This document shows positions 37,001-44,728 of a stretch of DNA of 64,000 nt, piece after piece (the stretch's first letter is position 1; the number at the start of each line of letters is the position of its first letter). The position numbers and the translations under genes are program-made. Below the pieces are notes generated by a model. That model ran no database searches, was not told the DNA's origin, and was given only the letters and a program-made list of their open reading frames with translations. The DNA is from Saprospiraceae bacterium (GTDB lineage: Bacteria > Bacteroidota > Bacteroidia > Chitinophagales > Saprospiraceae), in the NCBI GenBank assembly GCA_028280415.1, contig JANQLV010000065.1:124001-188000 (forward strand), given 5' to 3'.

Positions 37001-37130
37001 TGAAAGCATAATGTCCGTCGCGATTATCATATACGCCATTTTGCGGGAAAGTAATCTGAGCTTGAACCGATAAAAGGAGTAAGGAAAATAGAAAGGTAAG
37101 GGTTGAAAGTTGTAGTTGTTTTTTTATCAT
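34098..37130 (-). CDS. Secreted double amidohydrolase-domain protein
   Basis: 1010 residues from the ATG at 37130, with signal peptide IKKQLQLSTLTFLFSLLLLSVQAQ. N-terminal amidohydrolase-like domain ~25-440: GFIDMYSSYGIPEAKRE lacks HxH; GSLEAGKLANFLITSG closes it. A beta segment ~450-540, then a lysine-rich linker (KKEKSKEKSKKKGKKKKDNK) follow. The C-terminal catalytic-looking domain ~570-985 has PGIIDEHSHI (HxH), ITCHSYVQ, FTHILEGY, SFNSDDAE, and GSIKVGKDADLVLWSE. The tail RRMHHYHCDDMEDE is rich in His and acidic residues. Likely a periplasmic amide/peptide hydrolase with one active and one degenerate half. First gene of the pair with 32754-34046. Confidence 0.87.
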   Translation of the reverse strand: MIKKQLQLSTLTFLFSLLLLSVQAQITFPQNGVYDNRDGHYAFTNATIYKSFNEKIENATLVIKDGKVVAIGSRIPVPEGAVVIDLKNKKTIYPGFIDMYSSYGIPEAKRERNSGGAGYFSAGQQKLSKKKGAYSWNQALKPEFRAHEHFTIDEKAAKDYRDNGFSAVMTHQEDGLSRGTSTFVTLGSGREHTVLLKEKAAHVLSFKKGVSTQSYPGSLMGGIALFRQTYMDAKWYQEHGHKNEKNISLEAWNEISELPQIFDVRDKLEVLRAAKMGKEFGINYIFKGNGDEYKRLQEIKAFKPTFILPLNFPSAYDVEDPYDAMAIPLSDMKHWELAPSNPARLANAGIDFAWTTKGLKKKSTFWKNIKKAIKQGLTEEQALKALTHTPAQLMGVADRIGSLEAGKLANFLITSGNIFGEKTKIHHNWINGKVFVLKDLEEPDMDGTYALKVGQQNFELVVDGKMKIKINDTTSIDVKHNYSKGLITLSFPPSKEETKIIRLSGTTSDEDKTWSGNATTIDGNWVSWTATRTGDKKEKSKEKSKKKGKKKKDNKKEGNQDDASGPVLYPFMAHGWSKQPTQNTYLIKNATVWTNEQEGILKNADVLVVNGKISAIGNTPKAQGGQIIDGTGMHLTPGIIDEHSHIAISRGVNECTQESTAEVSIGDVVNSEDINIYRQLAGGVTTAQLLHGSCNPIGGQSAIIKLRWGLAPEAMKLEGAPGFIKFALGENVKRSTWNNNDRFPGTRMGVEQVYRDYFTRAKEYSAKKGKTDHRVDLDLETVLEVLNSERFITCHSYVQSEINMLMKVADEMNFKVNTFTHILEGYKVADKMARHGAAGSSFADWWAYKYEVIHAIPYNGAIMHREGVITSFNSDDAEMARRLNQEAAKAVKYGGLSEEDALKFVTLNPAIMLHIEDRVGSIKVGKDADLVLWSENPLSVYAKAQMTFIDGIKYFDRKEDEQKRIEISTERNRLIQKMLAEKKGGGKTQAFKGRRMHHYHCDDMEDEMND

Positions 37131-37356
37131 AATCAAAATATAGGGTTTTAGATGATTTAAGTTGTGGCAATAATATCGTAGAAGCCTATAACAGAGAGTT
37201 TATTGTATTTGGAAAATACTAAAACACTGATACTTGATCACTATGAAAAGGCCTTAAATTTTCTTGAAAATAAGGGATATTTTAGGTTTAGTCTCTATCC
37301 ATAAATCATTTTTCTGCCAAGCTTAGTATTTTTGATCCTCAATGTAGTATTAAATA

Positions 37357-38526
37357 ATGAATTCAACAGTAGAAACCACAGGCTTCATCGAAAAGCTAAG
37401 GGAAAGTATCGGGCAGGATACTTTTGTAAAAATGACCCTGAGTAAAATCAGCAATCAAGCGGACGGGCTTAAAAATATTTATGTACGGTTGATTAATTTG
37501 AAAGGATTAGATTATTTTTCTCTGACCATGCGCTATACGACACGGGATGAAGTAAAAAATTATCCAATCGAAGAGGGCATTGCATTAATTACCTTGTGGC
37601 TTGGAGACCGGGTATTAAATGCCAATTTAATGACTACCAAAGCGGATTATACATTGCTGTTTAATAAAAAAAGAAAAGCGCGGATGCTGGTGAGTAAAGC
37701 AACTTTTTCTTCTATTCCGGAAAAAGCTCATGATCGAAAGAAAAAACGGACGATCAATGCGCAGGGAAATATTTACTTGCGGGAATTGGGCATTAGTACG
37801 AGTGAGGGAAAAATTTTGAAAGAAGGACAAAGGAAATTTAAACAGATTAATAAGTATATCGAAATACTCAGCGGATTAGTTCAGGATAACTTTTCTAAAG
37901 AAGAACTGAATATTCTGGATGTTGGAAGTGGGAAGGGCTATCTGACTTTTGCCTTCTACGATTATTTGAAAAACACTCTACAGAAGAATCCGCATATTAT
38001 GGGGATCGAGCTACGCCAAAAACTGGTTGACTTCACCAATCAGCTCGCAGAGAAATGTGGCTTTGAGCATCTTCGATTTATTGCAAAAGATATTAATGAT
38101 TTTGAAATTAAGGACCTGGATATTTTAATCGCTTTGCACGCTTGTGATACTGCCACGGATATTGCGATTGCCAAGGGGATGCAATCAAAGGCTAAATTGA
38201 TTGTAGTAGCTCCTTGCTGCCATAAACAAATCCGCAAGGAAATGGATTGCCAATCGGAATTAGCCGCGATCTTGAAGCATGGAATACTGGAAGAACGGCA
38301 GGCCGAGTTGATTACAGATGGCATTCGGGCTTTAATTATGGAAGCCCAGGGTTATAAGACCAAAGTATTCGAATTTATTTCTACGGAGCATACTGCAAAA
38401 AATCTGATGATCGTAGGAGCCTTTACCGGAAAGCGAGATGCGGAAGCAATGGCAAAGGTCCGCACAATTAAAAAAGCCTTTGGGATAGGAAAGCATTATT
38501 TAGAGAAACTGATAGGAGGGGAGTAA
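37357..38526 (+). CDS. SAM-dependent methyltransferase, METTL25/GSTCD-like
   Basis: 389 residues. N-terminal ~170 are not recognised (LKNIYVRLINLKGLDYFSLTMRYTTRDEVKNYP). Class I fold begins ~182: NILDVGSGKGYLTFAFYDYLKN (SAM motif I), IMGIELRQKLVDF (acidic motif II), LIALHACDTATDIAI, then LIVVAPCCHKQIRKE, the APCCHKQ signature of the METTL25/RRNAD1 group (PF13679). Target unknown; RNA or protein are possible. Monocistronic and transcribed away from the amidohydrolase operon. Confidence 0.87.
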   Translation: MNSTVETTGFIEKLRESIGQDTFVKMTLSKISNQADGLKNIYVRLINLKGLDYFSLTMRYTTRDEVKNYPIEEGIALITLWLGDRVLNANLMTTKADYTLLFNKKRKARMLVSKATFSSIPEKAHDRKKKRTINAQGNIYLRELGISTSEGKILKEGQRKFKQINKYIEILSGLVQDNFSKEELNILDVGSGKGYLTFAFYDYLKNTLQKNPHIMGIELRQKLVDFTNQLAEKCGFEHLRFIAKDINDFEIKDLDILIALHACDTATDIAIAKGMQSKAKLIVVAPCCHKQIRKEMDCQSELAAILKHGILEERQAELITDGIRALIMEAQGYKTKVFEFISTEHTAKNLMIVGAFTGKRDAEAMAKVRTIKKAFGIGKHYLEKLIGGE

Positions 38527-38618
38527 AATAGAAATTGATTAAAAAAGAAGACAAGGGACAAAAGCCCTCATCTTCCTCTAACACTGTATTAATTTAATTT
38601 ACATTTTTAATATAGCAT

Positions 38619-39070
38619 TTGATATGGGCCCTTCACCATCCCATAGGAGGTGTCCCGATTTTTAATGCGGGTTCAAATTTATCTAAATCGGGAGGTATTT
38701 CAAATCCTGATCTTATGTACCCCGATTACACTGATTGGTTTATATACCAGCTCTTTAATTGGTGTGGAGAATGAGGTCAAGCAGTGTCTCAATATTTTAG
38801 ATGACAGGCTGAAAGCCGGAGGCTTTAAAGCAAAATACTTTGTGATCAGCGGAAGACGATGGAAACTGGATAATTACCTGCTTAACAAATTTGGTGGCGC
38901 ATCCCGGAATAGCCAGCACCTTCGGGGGAAAGCTATTGACATCATTGTTTTAGATATCAATCAAGATGGAATTTGTGATACAAAAGATGTAGATGTCATT
39001 TATAAGATTATGGATCGGGAAATTATCAAGGATCGGGGCGGACTAGGGACCTATAAAAATCAATCCGGTT
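38619..39070 (+). pseudogene. Decayed M15-type peptidoglycan peptidase gene
   Basis: Two frames together look like one gene. From 38619 one frame reads IGGVPIFNAGSNLSKSGG, YTDWFIYQLFNWCGE, then stops near 38772. In the next frame (38650-39207) the sequence continues ENEVKQCLNILDDRLKAGGFKAKYFVISGRRWKLDNYLLNKFGGASRNSQHLRGKAIDIIVLDINQDG. SQHLRGKAIDI is the zinc-binding HxxxGxAxD pattern of D,D-peptidase (M15/DUF882) relatives. The required C-terminal H-x-D segment is missing: after GLGTYKNQSGF the frame runs into the antisense strand of rsmG. So it appears frameshifted near 38765-38775 and cut at its 3' end. A start codon for the first frame is not seen. Confidence 0.65.
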
Positions 39071-39697
39071 TTAACCCTGAACATAAACTACACACTTTTC
39101 TTCAAAATATTCTTCTTCAAAATATTTGGAGACGGGGTAAATCTCTATGTATTCCTTCCTGGGTAACGCCCGGATTTCGGACTGTATATTTCCGCCTTTC
39201 AGCGTGATCAGGCCATTGGGAATGGCATGAGATTGTTTCTTTTTCAGTAGCCTGAAACTCCAGTTGATTAATTTGTCAAGACTTGCTACTGCCCGGCACA
39301 CTACAAAGTCGAAATGGTGTTTAATCTCTTCTGAACGGCTATGCTTTGCTTTGGCATTTTCCAGTCCAATGGCTTCAATAACTTCATTGACCACCTTGAT
39401 TTTTTTGCCTGTTCCGTCAATGAGGGTAAACCGCGTTTTCGGAAAAAGAATAGCCAGAGGGATTCCCGGGAAACCACCACCTGTACCTAAATCCAGGATT
39501 TCTGCTCCGGGAACAAAAGTGACCACTTTGGCGATTGCCAGGGCATGTAGGATATGCCGCTCTACAATATTGTCAATATCTTTACGAGAGATAACATTGA
39601 TCTTGTCATTCCATGCTCGATACAAATCCGGGAGCTGCTCGAATTGTCGCAATTGAGTTTCGGTAAGATTTGGAAAATATTTTAAAAGCAGGTTCAT
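39071..39697 (-). CDS. rsmG: 16S rRNA (guanine-N7) methyltransferase RsmG
   Basis: 208 residues from the ATG at 39697 (MNLLLKYFPNLTETQ); upstream ATGs at 39712 and 39733 look less natural. Motifs: WNDKINVISRKDIDNIVERHILHALAIAK, EILDLGTGGGFPGIPLAILFP (SAM motif), FTLIDGTGKKIKVVNEVIEAIGL, VVCRAVASLDKL, ITLKGG. It methylates G527 of 16S rRNA. The tail has a tandem 15-base duplication (YFEEE-YFEEK, about 39098-39126). The old M15 frame overlaps it on the other strand, supporting loss of that gene, not this one. Confidence 0.92.
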   Translation of the reverse strand: MNLLLKYFPNLTETQLRQFEQLPDLYRAWNDKINVISRKDIDNIVERHILHALAIAKVVTFVPGAEILDLGTGGGFPGIPLAILFPKTRFTLIDGTGKKIKVVNEVIEAIGLENAKAKHSRSEEIKHHFDFVVCRAVASLDKLINWSFRLLKKKQSHAIPNGLITLKGGNIQSEIRALPRKEYIEIYPVSKYFEEEYFEEKCVVYVQG

Positions 39698-39833
39698 TTT
39701 TATATCATTCATAACCGGTAATAAAGCGCTCAAATGGATACAGCGTTTTGAGTAATTTGATTTTGTACTTGATACTTGTACTTGCGTTTGAGTTTTCTGA
39801 TAAAGTAGTGCGTAAAGATAGTAGCTCTGTATT

Positions 39834-39879
39834 TAAAAAAGAATCGCCTGTCAAAATCATTTGAGAGATTGACAGGCGA
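39834..39879 (-). terminator. Terminator of the lpxK-sigma operon
   Basis: Perfect 11-base stem TCGCCTGTCAA / TTGACAGGCGA with a 14-base loop; on the minus strand TTCTTTTTT follows. It lies 32 bases after the sigma-factor stop. Confidence 0.85.
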
Positions 39880-39910
39880 AATAGTTAATAGATTGTATTA
39901 AAGTGTAAAG

Positions 39911-40621
39911 TTATCCTTCCATTGCAACCGGAATTTGTTCAGTAATACTTACTTCTTTTTTTGCCTTTTTAGGCTTGGACCTTCGTTTGGTGGATTCCAG
40001 ATAAGCCTGGGCTTTCGGTGTTTGCAATAGTTGGAATAAAATTTCTTTGGCGCGAAATAATTGCGCTTTTACAGTTCCTAATGGGATGTCTAATTCTTTT
40101 GCGATTTCATCGTAGCTCAGTTCTTCAAAAAACCGTAGCTCGATCATTAAACGGTATTTTAGGCTCAGTTCTCCGAGAATATTGCGCATCAGACTCAGGC
40201 GTTGAGAGCGGATAAATTGCTCTTCGGGGTCCAATGCGGTGGATCGAATGTTACTTGAAAAATCGTGATCGCTGTTTGGTTCGATCGGGTCGTCAATTGA
40301 CAAAAGGTGTAATCGCTTTTTGCGAATGTGGTCGATACAATTGTTGATTGCAATTTTAAACAACCAGGTGCTGAAGGCATAACGCGGCGCGTAACTTTTC
40401 AGCTTGTTAAAAGCCTTTCCAAATGCCTCTAATGTAAGATCGTCGGCATCATCGCGGTTGTTAACCATCTTAAGCATCATGTGAAAAATTGAACTTCGAT
40501 AGCGTTCCATAAGCAAAGTGTAAGCTTTTTGACTTCCATCTATTGCTTCCAAGACTAAATTATAATCTTCTTGTGCGCGAGGGGAGAGGTTCGTCGTTTT
40601 TACTTCTGTTTTTACTTCCAT
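39911..40621 (-). CDS. ECF-type sigma-70 factor, last gene of lipid operon
   Basis: 236 residues. Region 2 at ~35-105: LMERYRSSIFHMMLKMVNNRDDADDLTLEAFGKAFNKLKSYAPRYAFSTWLFKIAINNCIDHIRKKRL. Region 4 at ~140-195: LSLKYRLMIELRFFEELSYDEIAKELDIPLGTVKAQLFRAKEILFQLL. A basic tail (ESTKRRSKPKKAKKEV) follows. No anti-sigma gene is adjacent. The start overlaps the stop of the glycosyltransferase gene by 10 bases, so it is translated from the lpxK operon transcript. Confidence 0.92.
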   Translation of the reverse strand: MEVKTEVKTTNLSPRAQEDYNLVLEAIDGSQKAYTLLMERYRSSIFHMMLKMVNNRDDADDLTLEAFGKAFNKLKSYAPRYAFSTWLFKIAINNCIDHIRKKRLHLLSIDDPIEPNSDHDFSSNIRSTALDPEEQFIRSQRLSLMRNILGELSLKYRLMIELRFFEELSYDEIAKELDIPLGTVKAQLFRAKEILFQLLQTPKAQAYLESTKRRSKPKKAKKEVSITEQIPVAMEG

Positions 40622-41736
40622 CGATTTGTATTTCCAGTCATTAAAACCGGAGAGAAAACCAAATAGTAAAGTAAGAGTCCGAAATCAAAAAAAGGTATCC
40701 ATCGAACGAGGCTACTATCCTGAAGTTTTTTGAAAATTACTCTGTACCATAGGATTATAATTGATGTTCTCACCAGATATACTAAAACAACCACAACAAA
40801 TATTGTGCTAAAATTTAATATTAAAAGCACAATGCCTCCTAAATAGTACAAGAAGTGACTCAGAGTATAAAGACCCAGTAATGCCTGGTGTTTCAAATTA
40901 TAGTGTTTCCCTGTGGTCAAATGTCTTGCTTTTTGTCGGTAATATTCCTTCCAGGATTGTTTTCCTTCCGAATACATAAAGCTATCCGGCTGAATAGCGA
41001 TTCGGGTGTTTTTTGAGGTAGCAACTTTATTGATGAACAGATCATCATCTCCTGACATCAGATGGTCGTGGTCATTAAATCCATCTGCTTTCAGAAAAAG
41101 CTTTTTTCGGTACATCAAATTTCTGCCAACTCCCATGTAAGGCATACCGACAAGTGCGAAAGAAAAATATTGTGTAGCTGTAGTAAGTGTCTCGTATCGA
41201 ATCCACTTGTTTAATAATCCTTTCGCTTTTTTGTACGGACCGTACCCTAAAATGATATCGGTCTGGTCGTCGAGATGGCTGACCATCGTTCGGATCCAGT
41301 CAGGGGTATTTGGTACGCAATCCGCATCTGTCAATAAAAGAACTTGATTTTTTGCCGCTTCGATTCCCCGGGCCAGTGCAAACTTTTTTCCACTACCTTT
41401 CGGTTTATCTTTAAGCGTAATAATATGCAAGATAGGATATTTTATATGAAATTTCAATAATATGTTAGCGCTTGAATCTGAGGAACCATCGTTTACAACG
41501 ATTACTTCAAAGGAACGGTAGTTTTGATTTAGGATGCGGTCGAGATATTTTTTCAGATTTCCCGCTTCGTTCCTTGCACAAATGATTACAGAAACCGGAA
41601 TGTCACCATTTTTAGGGAGAGACTTTGAGTTTTTTTCATTTTTATAAAAAACCAAACGCGAATAAAGCACTATCCAATAAAACATTTGAATCGCGAATGA
41701 GAATAAGAAAACCCAAAGGATAATTTGATAGAGCAT
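40612..41736 (-). CDS. Membrane-bound glycosyltransferase family 2 protein
   Basis: 374 residues. N-terminal membrane helix (IILWVFLFSFAIQMFYWIVLYS), then GT2 domain ~48-275: VSVIICARNEAGNLKKYLD, VIVVNDGSSDSS, LLLTDADCVPNTPDW (DxD-like), HLMSGDDDLFINKVA, and SEGKQSWKEYYRQKARHL (in the QxxRW position). C-terminal helices (~285-365) follow. It adds a sugar to a lipid or polysaccharide at the inner membrane. Stop of the upstream acyltransferase and this start are adjacent, and it overlaps the sigma gene, so it belongs to the lpxK operon. Confidence 0.88.
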   Translation of the reverse strand: MLYQIILWVFLFSFAIQMFYWIVLYSRLVFYKNEKNSKSLPKNGDIPVSVIICARNEAGNLKKYLDRILNQNYRSFEVIVVNDGSSDSSANILLKFHIKYPILHIITLKDKPKGSGKKFALARGIEAAKNQVLLLTDADCVPNTPDWIRTMVSHLDDQTDIILGYGPYKKAKGLLNKWIRYETLTTATQYFSFALVGMPYMGVGRNLMYRKKLFLKADGFNDHDHLMSGDDDLFINKVATSKNTRIAIQPDSFMYSEGKQSWKEYYRQKARHLTTGKHYNLKHQALLGLYTLSHFLYYLGGIVLLILNFSTIFVVVVLVYLVRTSIIILWYRVIFKKLQDSSLVRWIPFFDFGLLLYYLVFSPVLMTGNTNRWK

Positions 41737-43038
41737 TTAGAGCTTTTTGGAAATGAGGTTAACTATCACCTTTCTTTTTTCTATTAAGGTAGCAAATTGA
41801 TCTGAAGCTTTTTTCTTAAAATTAATGGCTCTCCAATCCTGGAAAAGTCGCTGAACAGCAGATTTGTATTTCCAGGCAAGCCAGCCCATTGGCAACAGGC
41901 TTAGAAAATATATCCAGCCTGCGTAGGGAGCATCCAGAAAATGACTCACCAATTTAGTCTGAATATAATAAAATAAAGGCAGGAAGATCAAGCCGGCCAG
42001 CGTCATCACTGCAGGTTTGTATCCGGGATAAATTTTCAATCGCCGGGCGAGTAATCCCGGAATACCAAAAGCCGGAAGGTTATTGAGCCATCCGTAAAGA
42101 AAAACAGGTATACCAGGGAGCAGTAATAATATTCTCAAAAAAATATTGGATGACCTGGTGAAGGTCGCTAAACTGCGATCTGTTAAGTTATTTCTTTTCA
42201 GTAAATCGAAATAGTCTCTAGCTTGTTGAAAAAGCTGTTGGAAACTTTGCTCGTCCAGATTCAGCATATTTTCCAATATCTTCTTGCTACGGTGAAAATG
42301 TGGAATATCTTTCAGGGGCTGCTCATTTTGGATCAAAATCTGGGCATAAGACAGGAGCTGATCCTGCTCTTCTGTTTCCGTATGATAAAGCAAATCTTGT
42401 AAACCTGATTGCAAATCCGAAGTGAGCTTTTTTGCAGCATGAAAAGGATTTTCTTGATATGCAGCTGCATAGTTTTTAGTATAAATCGGTTTGCCAACGT
42501 GGATAATCAGGCTTTTTCGAAATTCTAAAGGAGATTCATAAATTAATCCAACAGGTAAAACCTGGATTCCCAGCGAAAATTCTTTTTTGCTATCGGCACT
42601 TAAAGCTATTCGCGCAGTACCGGTTTTCAGTTTTCGCAATCTGCGCTCAACGACACTTGTACCTTCGGCGGCAACATAGATTAATCCCTTATTAGCGAGA
42701 TGTTCATCTGCCCGGACAAAATTATCGACATTATTAATCCGCCTGCCGTTAACGTCTTTGGGCCTTTCTATCGGGATACAATAAATGTTCAAAAAGGCGG
42801 CAACTGTCGGGTTTTTGAATAGCCCTGCATTGGCCAGAAAAGCTACCCGCCGCGGACATTGTAAACCTACATTTAAAGGATCCATCAGCGTACTTGGATG
42901 ATTGGAAACCAGAATACCCGGAGCTTTAAAATGTAAACCTTCCTGATTGATGATTGTGATGCGGGAATAAAAAATTCGGTAACTGATTAGCACCAGCAAT
43001 TTCATAAATAAATACAGAAACGCTGCAATCCACTTCAT
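41737..43038 (-). CDS. PlsC-type acyltransferase with C-terminal membrane part
   Basis: 433 residues. NHPSTLMDPLNVG (~46-58) carries the NHx4D acyltransferase motif, then FLANAGLFKNPTVAAFLNIYCIPIERPKDVNG and VAAEGTSVVERRLRKLKTGTARIAL (with the EGTS block). A helical region ~230-300 and three or more membrane helices (~305-410) follow, beyond a normal PlsC. It acylates a lysophospholipid, glycerol phosphate or lipid-A type acceptor; substrate undecided. Its start overlaps the lpxK stop by one base. Confidence 0.88.
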   Translation of the reverse strand: MKWIAAFLYLFMKLLVLISYRIFYSRITIINQEGLHFKAPGILVSNHPSTLMDPLNVGLQCPRRVAFLANAGLFKNPTVAAFLNIYCIPIERPKDVNGRRINNVDNFVRADEHLANKGLIYVAAEGTSVVERRLRKLKTGTARIALSADSKKEFSLGIQVLPVGLIYESPLEFRKSLIIHVGKPIYTKNYAAAYQENPFHAAKKLTSDLQSGLQDLLYHTETEEQDQLLSYAQILIQNEQPLKDIPHFHRSKKILENMLNLDEQSFQQLFQQARDYFDLLKRNNLTDRSLATFTRSSNIFLRILLLLPGIPVFLYGWLNNLPAFGIPGLLARRLKIYPGYKPAVMTLAGLIFLPLFYYIQTKLVSHFLDAPYAGWIYFLSLLPMGWLAWKYKSAVQRLFQDWRAINFKKKASDQFATLIEKRKVIVNLISKKL

Positions 43039-44105
43039 CAGGCACGAAAGTTTAGCAAAAAGTCCTGGACATCTTTATCAAACAATGGAGCTTCATTAAA
43101 ATGAAAAGCGACTTCAACCGGCAGAACGTAAATGGGTAACTGATTTTTGAAAATAAAATCGCGGTGCAACTCCAGCCGCATGGCATCTTTCTCTGTTGTC
43201 AGGATAATTTTGCGGTCTTCTTCTATTTTGTCAAATTCCGTTTTCAAATTAGAAATATCGAAATTATTAAAAAAATGGTGATCCTCGTATTCCAAAGCTT
43301 TAACGTAGTTCACTTTTTCGTACAGATAATCCAGTAAATAATCCGTATTGGCAATTGCACAGATTAATAAAACATTGGTATTCTCCTTGAGGGGATAAAC
43401 ATAATCCCGTCGCATAAAGAAGTAAGGATGTCCATATTTATAATAAGAGAAATAGATTCTTTGACGAGGAAGTGGTTTAATCTCATCAATCAGTTTAATT
43501 TTTTCGGCTTCGGAAATCTCGGGCGGACATTTGGAAACGATCAGGATATCGGCGCGATGATAAGCGGAGCGCCATTCCCGCAGCCTTCCACTGGGCAATA
43601 GATAATCCCGGGTAAAAGGCAATTGATATTCTGTTAGTAAAATATTCAATCCCGGTTTGACAGATCGATGTTGAAAAGCATCATCCAGGAGTATAGCCTG
43701 AATGCCCGGGTTTTCCATTATGATTTTGGGGATAGCAAAGGTACGACTCTCTGAAACAGTGACCAGGATATCGTTAAATTTCCTCCGAAACTGCAATGGT
43801 TCATCACCTACAAGTTCGGCATTATGACGTGGGTTTACAATTAGAAAACCTTTGGTCTTTCGTTTGTATCCACGACTAAGGGTAGCCACGTTTATATATG
43901 CTCGAAGCATGCGGATCAGGTACTCAATATGCGGGGTTTTACCTGCTCCACCCAGAGAAAGATTACCAACAGAAATGACGGGTATGTCAAATTCTACTGC
44001 TTTGAGTAGTTCATTACTGTAAAAAAAATTACGCAGGCTCACTCCGATACCGTAAAGCAGTGAAAAAGGCGCTAATAACAAACGTACTAAAGGGTTTTGA
44101 ATCAT
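43038..44105 (-). CDS. lpxK: Tetraacyldisaccharide 4'-kinase LpxK
   Basis: 355 residues. MIQNPLVRLLLAPFSLLYGIGVSLRNFFYS at the start is the membrane-contacting part; P-loop SVGNLSLGGAGKTPHIEYLIRML (~46-68); then VATLSRGYKRKTKGFLIV, GDEPLQF, AILLDDAFQHRSVKPGLNILLTE (DDxxQHR signature), LLPSGRLREWRSAYHRADILIVSK. It phosphorylates the 4' position of the lipid A disaccharide at the inner membrane. First gene of a four-gene operon (acyltransferase, glycosyltransferase, sigma factor). A promoter matches at 44147-44179. Confidence 0.95.
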   Translation of the reverse strand: MIQNPLVRLLLAPFSLLYGIGVSLRNFFYSNELLKAVEFDIPVISVGNLSLGGAGKTPHIEYLIRMLRAYINVATLSRGYKRKTKGFLIVNPRHNAELVGDEPLQFRRKFNDILVTVSESRTFAIPKIIMENPGIQAILLDDAFQHRSVKPGLNILLTEYQLPFTRDYLLPSGRLREWRSAYHRADILIVSKCPPEISEAEKIKLIDEIKPLPRQRIYFSYYKYGHPYFFMRRDYVYPLKENTNVLLICAIANTDYLLDYLYEKVNYVKALEYEDHHFFNNFDISNLKTEFDKIEEDRKIILTTEKDAMRLELHRDFIFKNQLPIYVLPVEVAFHFNEAPLFDKDVQDFLLNFRA

Positions 44106-44146
44106 AACATTAGGAGAATCCTGGGATATTTATGTTTACTGAAACA

Positions 44147-44179
44147 CAAAGTTAAAAAAATGATCAACTTAGTCATCAA
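44147..44179 (-). promoter_or_regulatory. Promoter of the lpxK operon
   Basis: On the minus strand TTG (44177-44179), a 22-base spacer and TAACTTTG (44147-44154, TAnnTTTG). About 41 bases upstream of the lpxK ATG. Confidence 0.65.
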
Positions 44180-44233
44180 TTTGCTTTTTTACGGGTTTAC
44201 TATTTAAAGTTCAATTAAAATATAACCTTTATT

Positions 44234-44698
44234 ATGAAAAATCTGTTTTTGCTATTTGCTCTTTTCTCAATGACTTCCTTTTTTTTAAGTTGTGATGATG
44301 ATGACGATTCTGAAATAACAACCCCCGATGTTATTGAAAGTTATGTCATGAATAACTTTTCGGGCTATGAAATAGAAGATATTGATGAAGAAACACTTTG
44401 TGTTGGTACAGCTGTATATGAAGTAGACATAGAAAATGAAGCGGAGGATGACCTGGAATTAGTCTTTGATATGGAAGGAAATTTCCTCTTTTCTGAAACT
44501 GAAATTGAGCTCAGTCAACTTCCCGAAGCCGTTAGCAATGCAATTAGTACAGAGTATCCTGATCATGTATTAGAAGAAGCTGAAAAACGGGATTTAAGCA
44601 ATGGTGATGTCCAGTATAAAGTAGAACTGGAAGGGAATATTGACCTGGAGGTATTATTCGATTCGGAAGGTGAAGTGATTTGTGAAGAGGAAGAATGA
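44234..44698 (+). CDS. PepSY-like acidic lipoprotein
   Basis: 154 residues. Lipoprotein signal MKNLFLLFALFSMTSFFLSC with Cys20, then DDDDDSEITTPDV. Two PepSY-like repeats: PDVIESYVMNNFSGYEIEDIDEETLCVGTAVYEVDIENEAEDDLELVFDMEGNFLFSE and LPEAVSNAISTEYPDHVLEEAEKRDLSNGDVQYKVELEGNIDLEVLFDSEGEVI. Very acidic. Relatives are outer-membrane or periplasmic and may inhibit proteases or bind metal. Divergent from lpxK. Confidence 0.82.
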   Translation: MKNLFLLFALFSMTSFFLSCDDDDDSEITTPDVIESYVMNNFSGYEIEDIDEETLCVGTAVYEVDIENEAEDDLELVFDMEGNFLFSETEIELSQLPEAVSNAISTEYPDHVLEEAEKRDLSNGDVQYKVELEGNIDLEVLFDSEGEVICEEEE

Positions 44699-44728
44699 TT
44701 TTATCCCGGATAAAACAAAAAAACTGAT

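Noticed and set aside
39071-39207. C-terminal 45 residues of the 38650-39207 frame as real peptidase
   Set aside because: They are antisense translation of the rsmG tail and lack the H-x-D ligand of the family.
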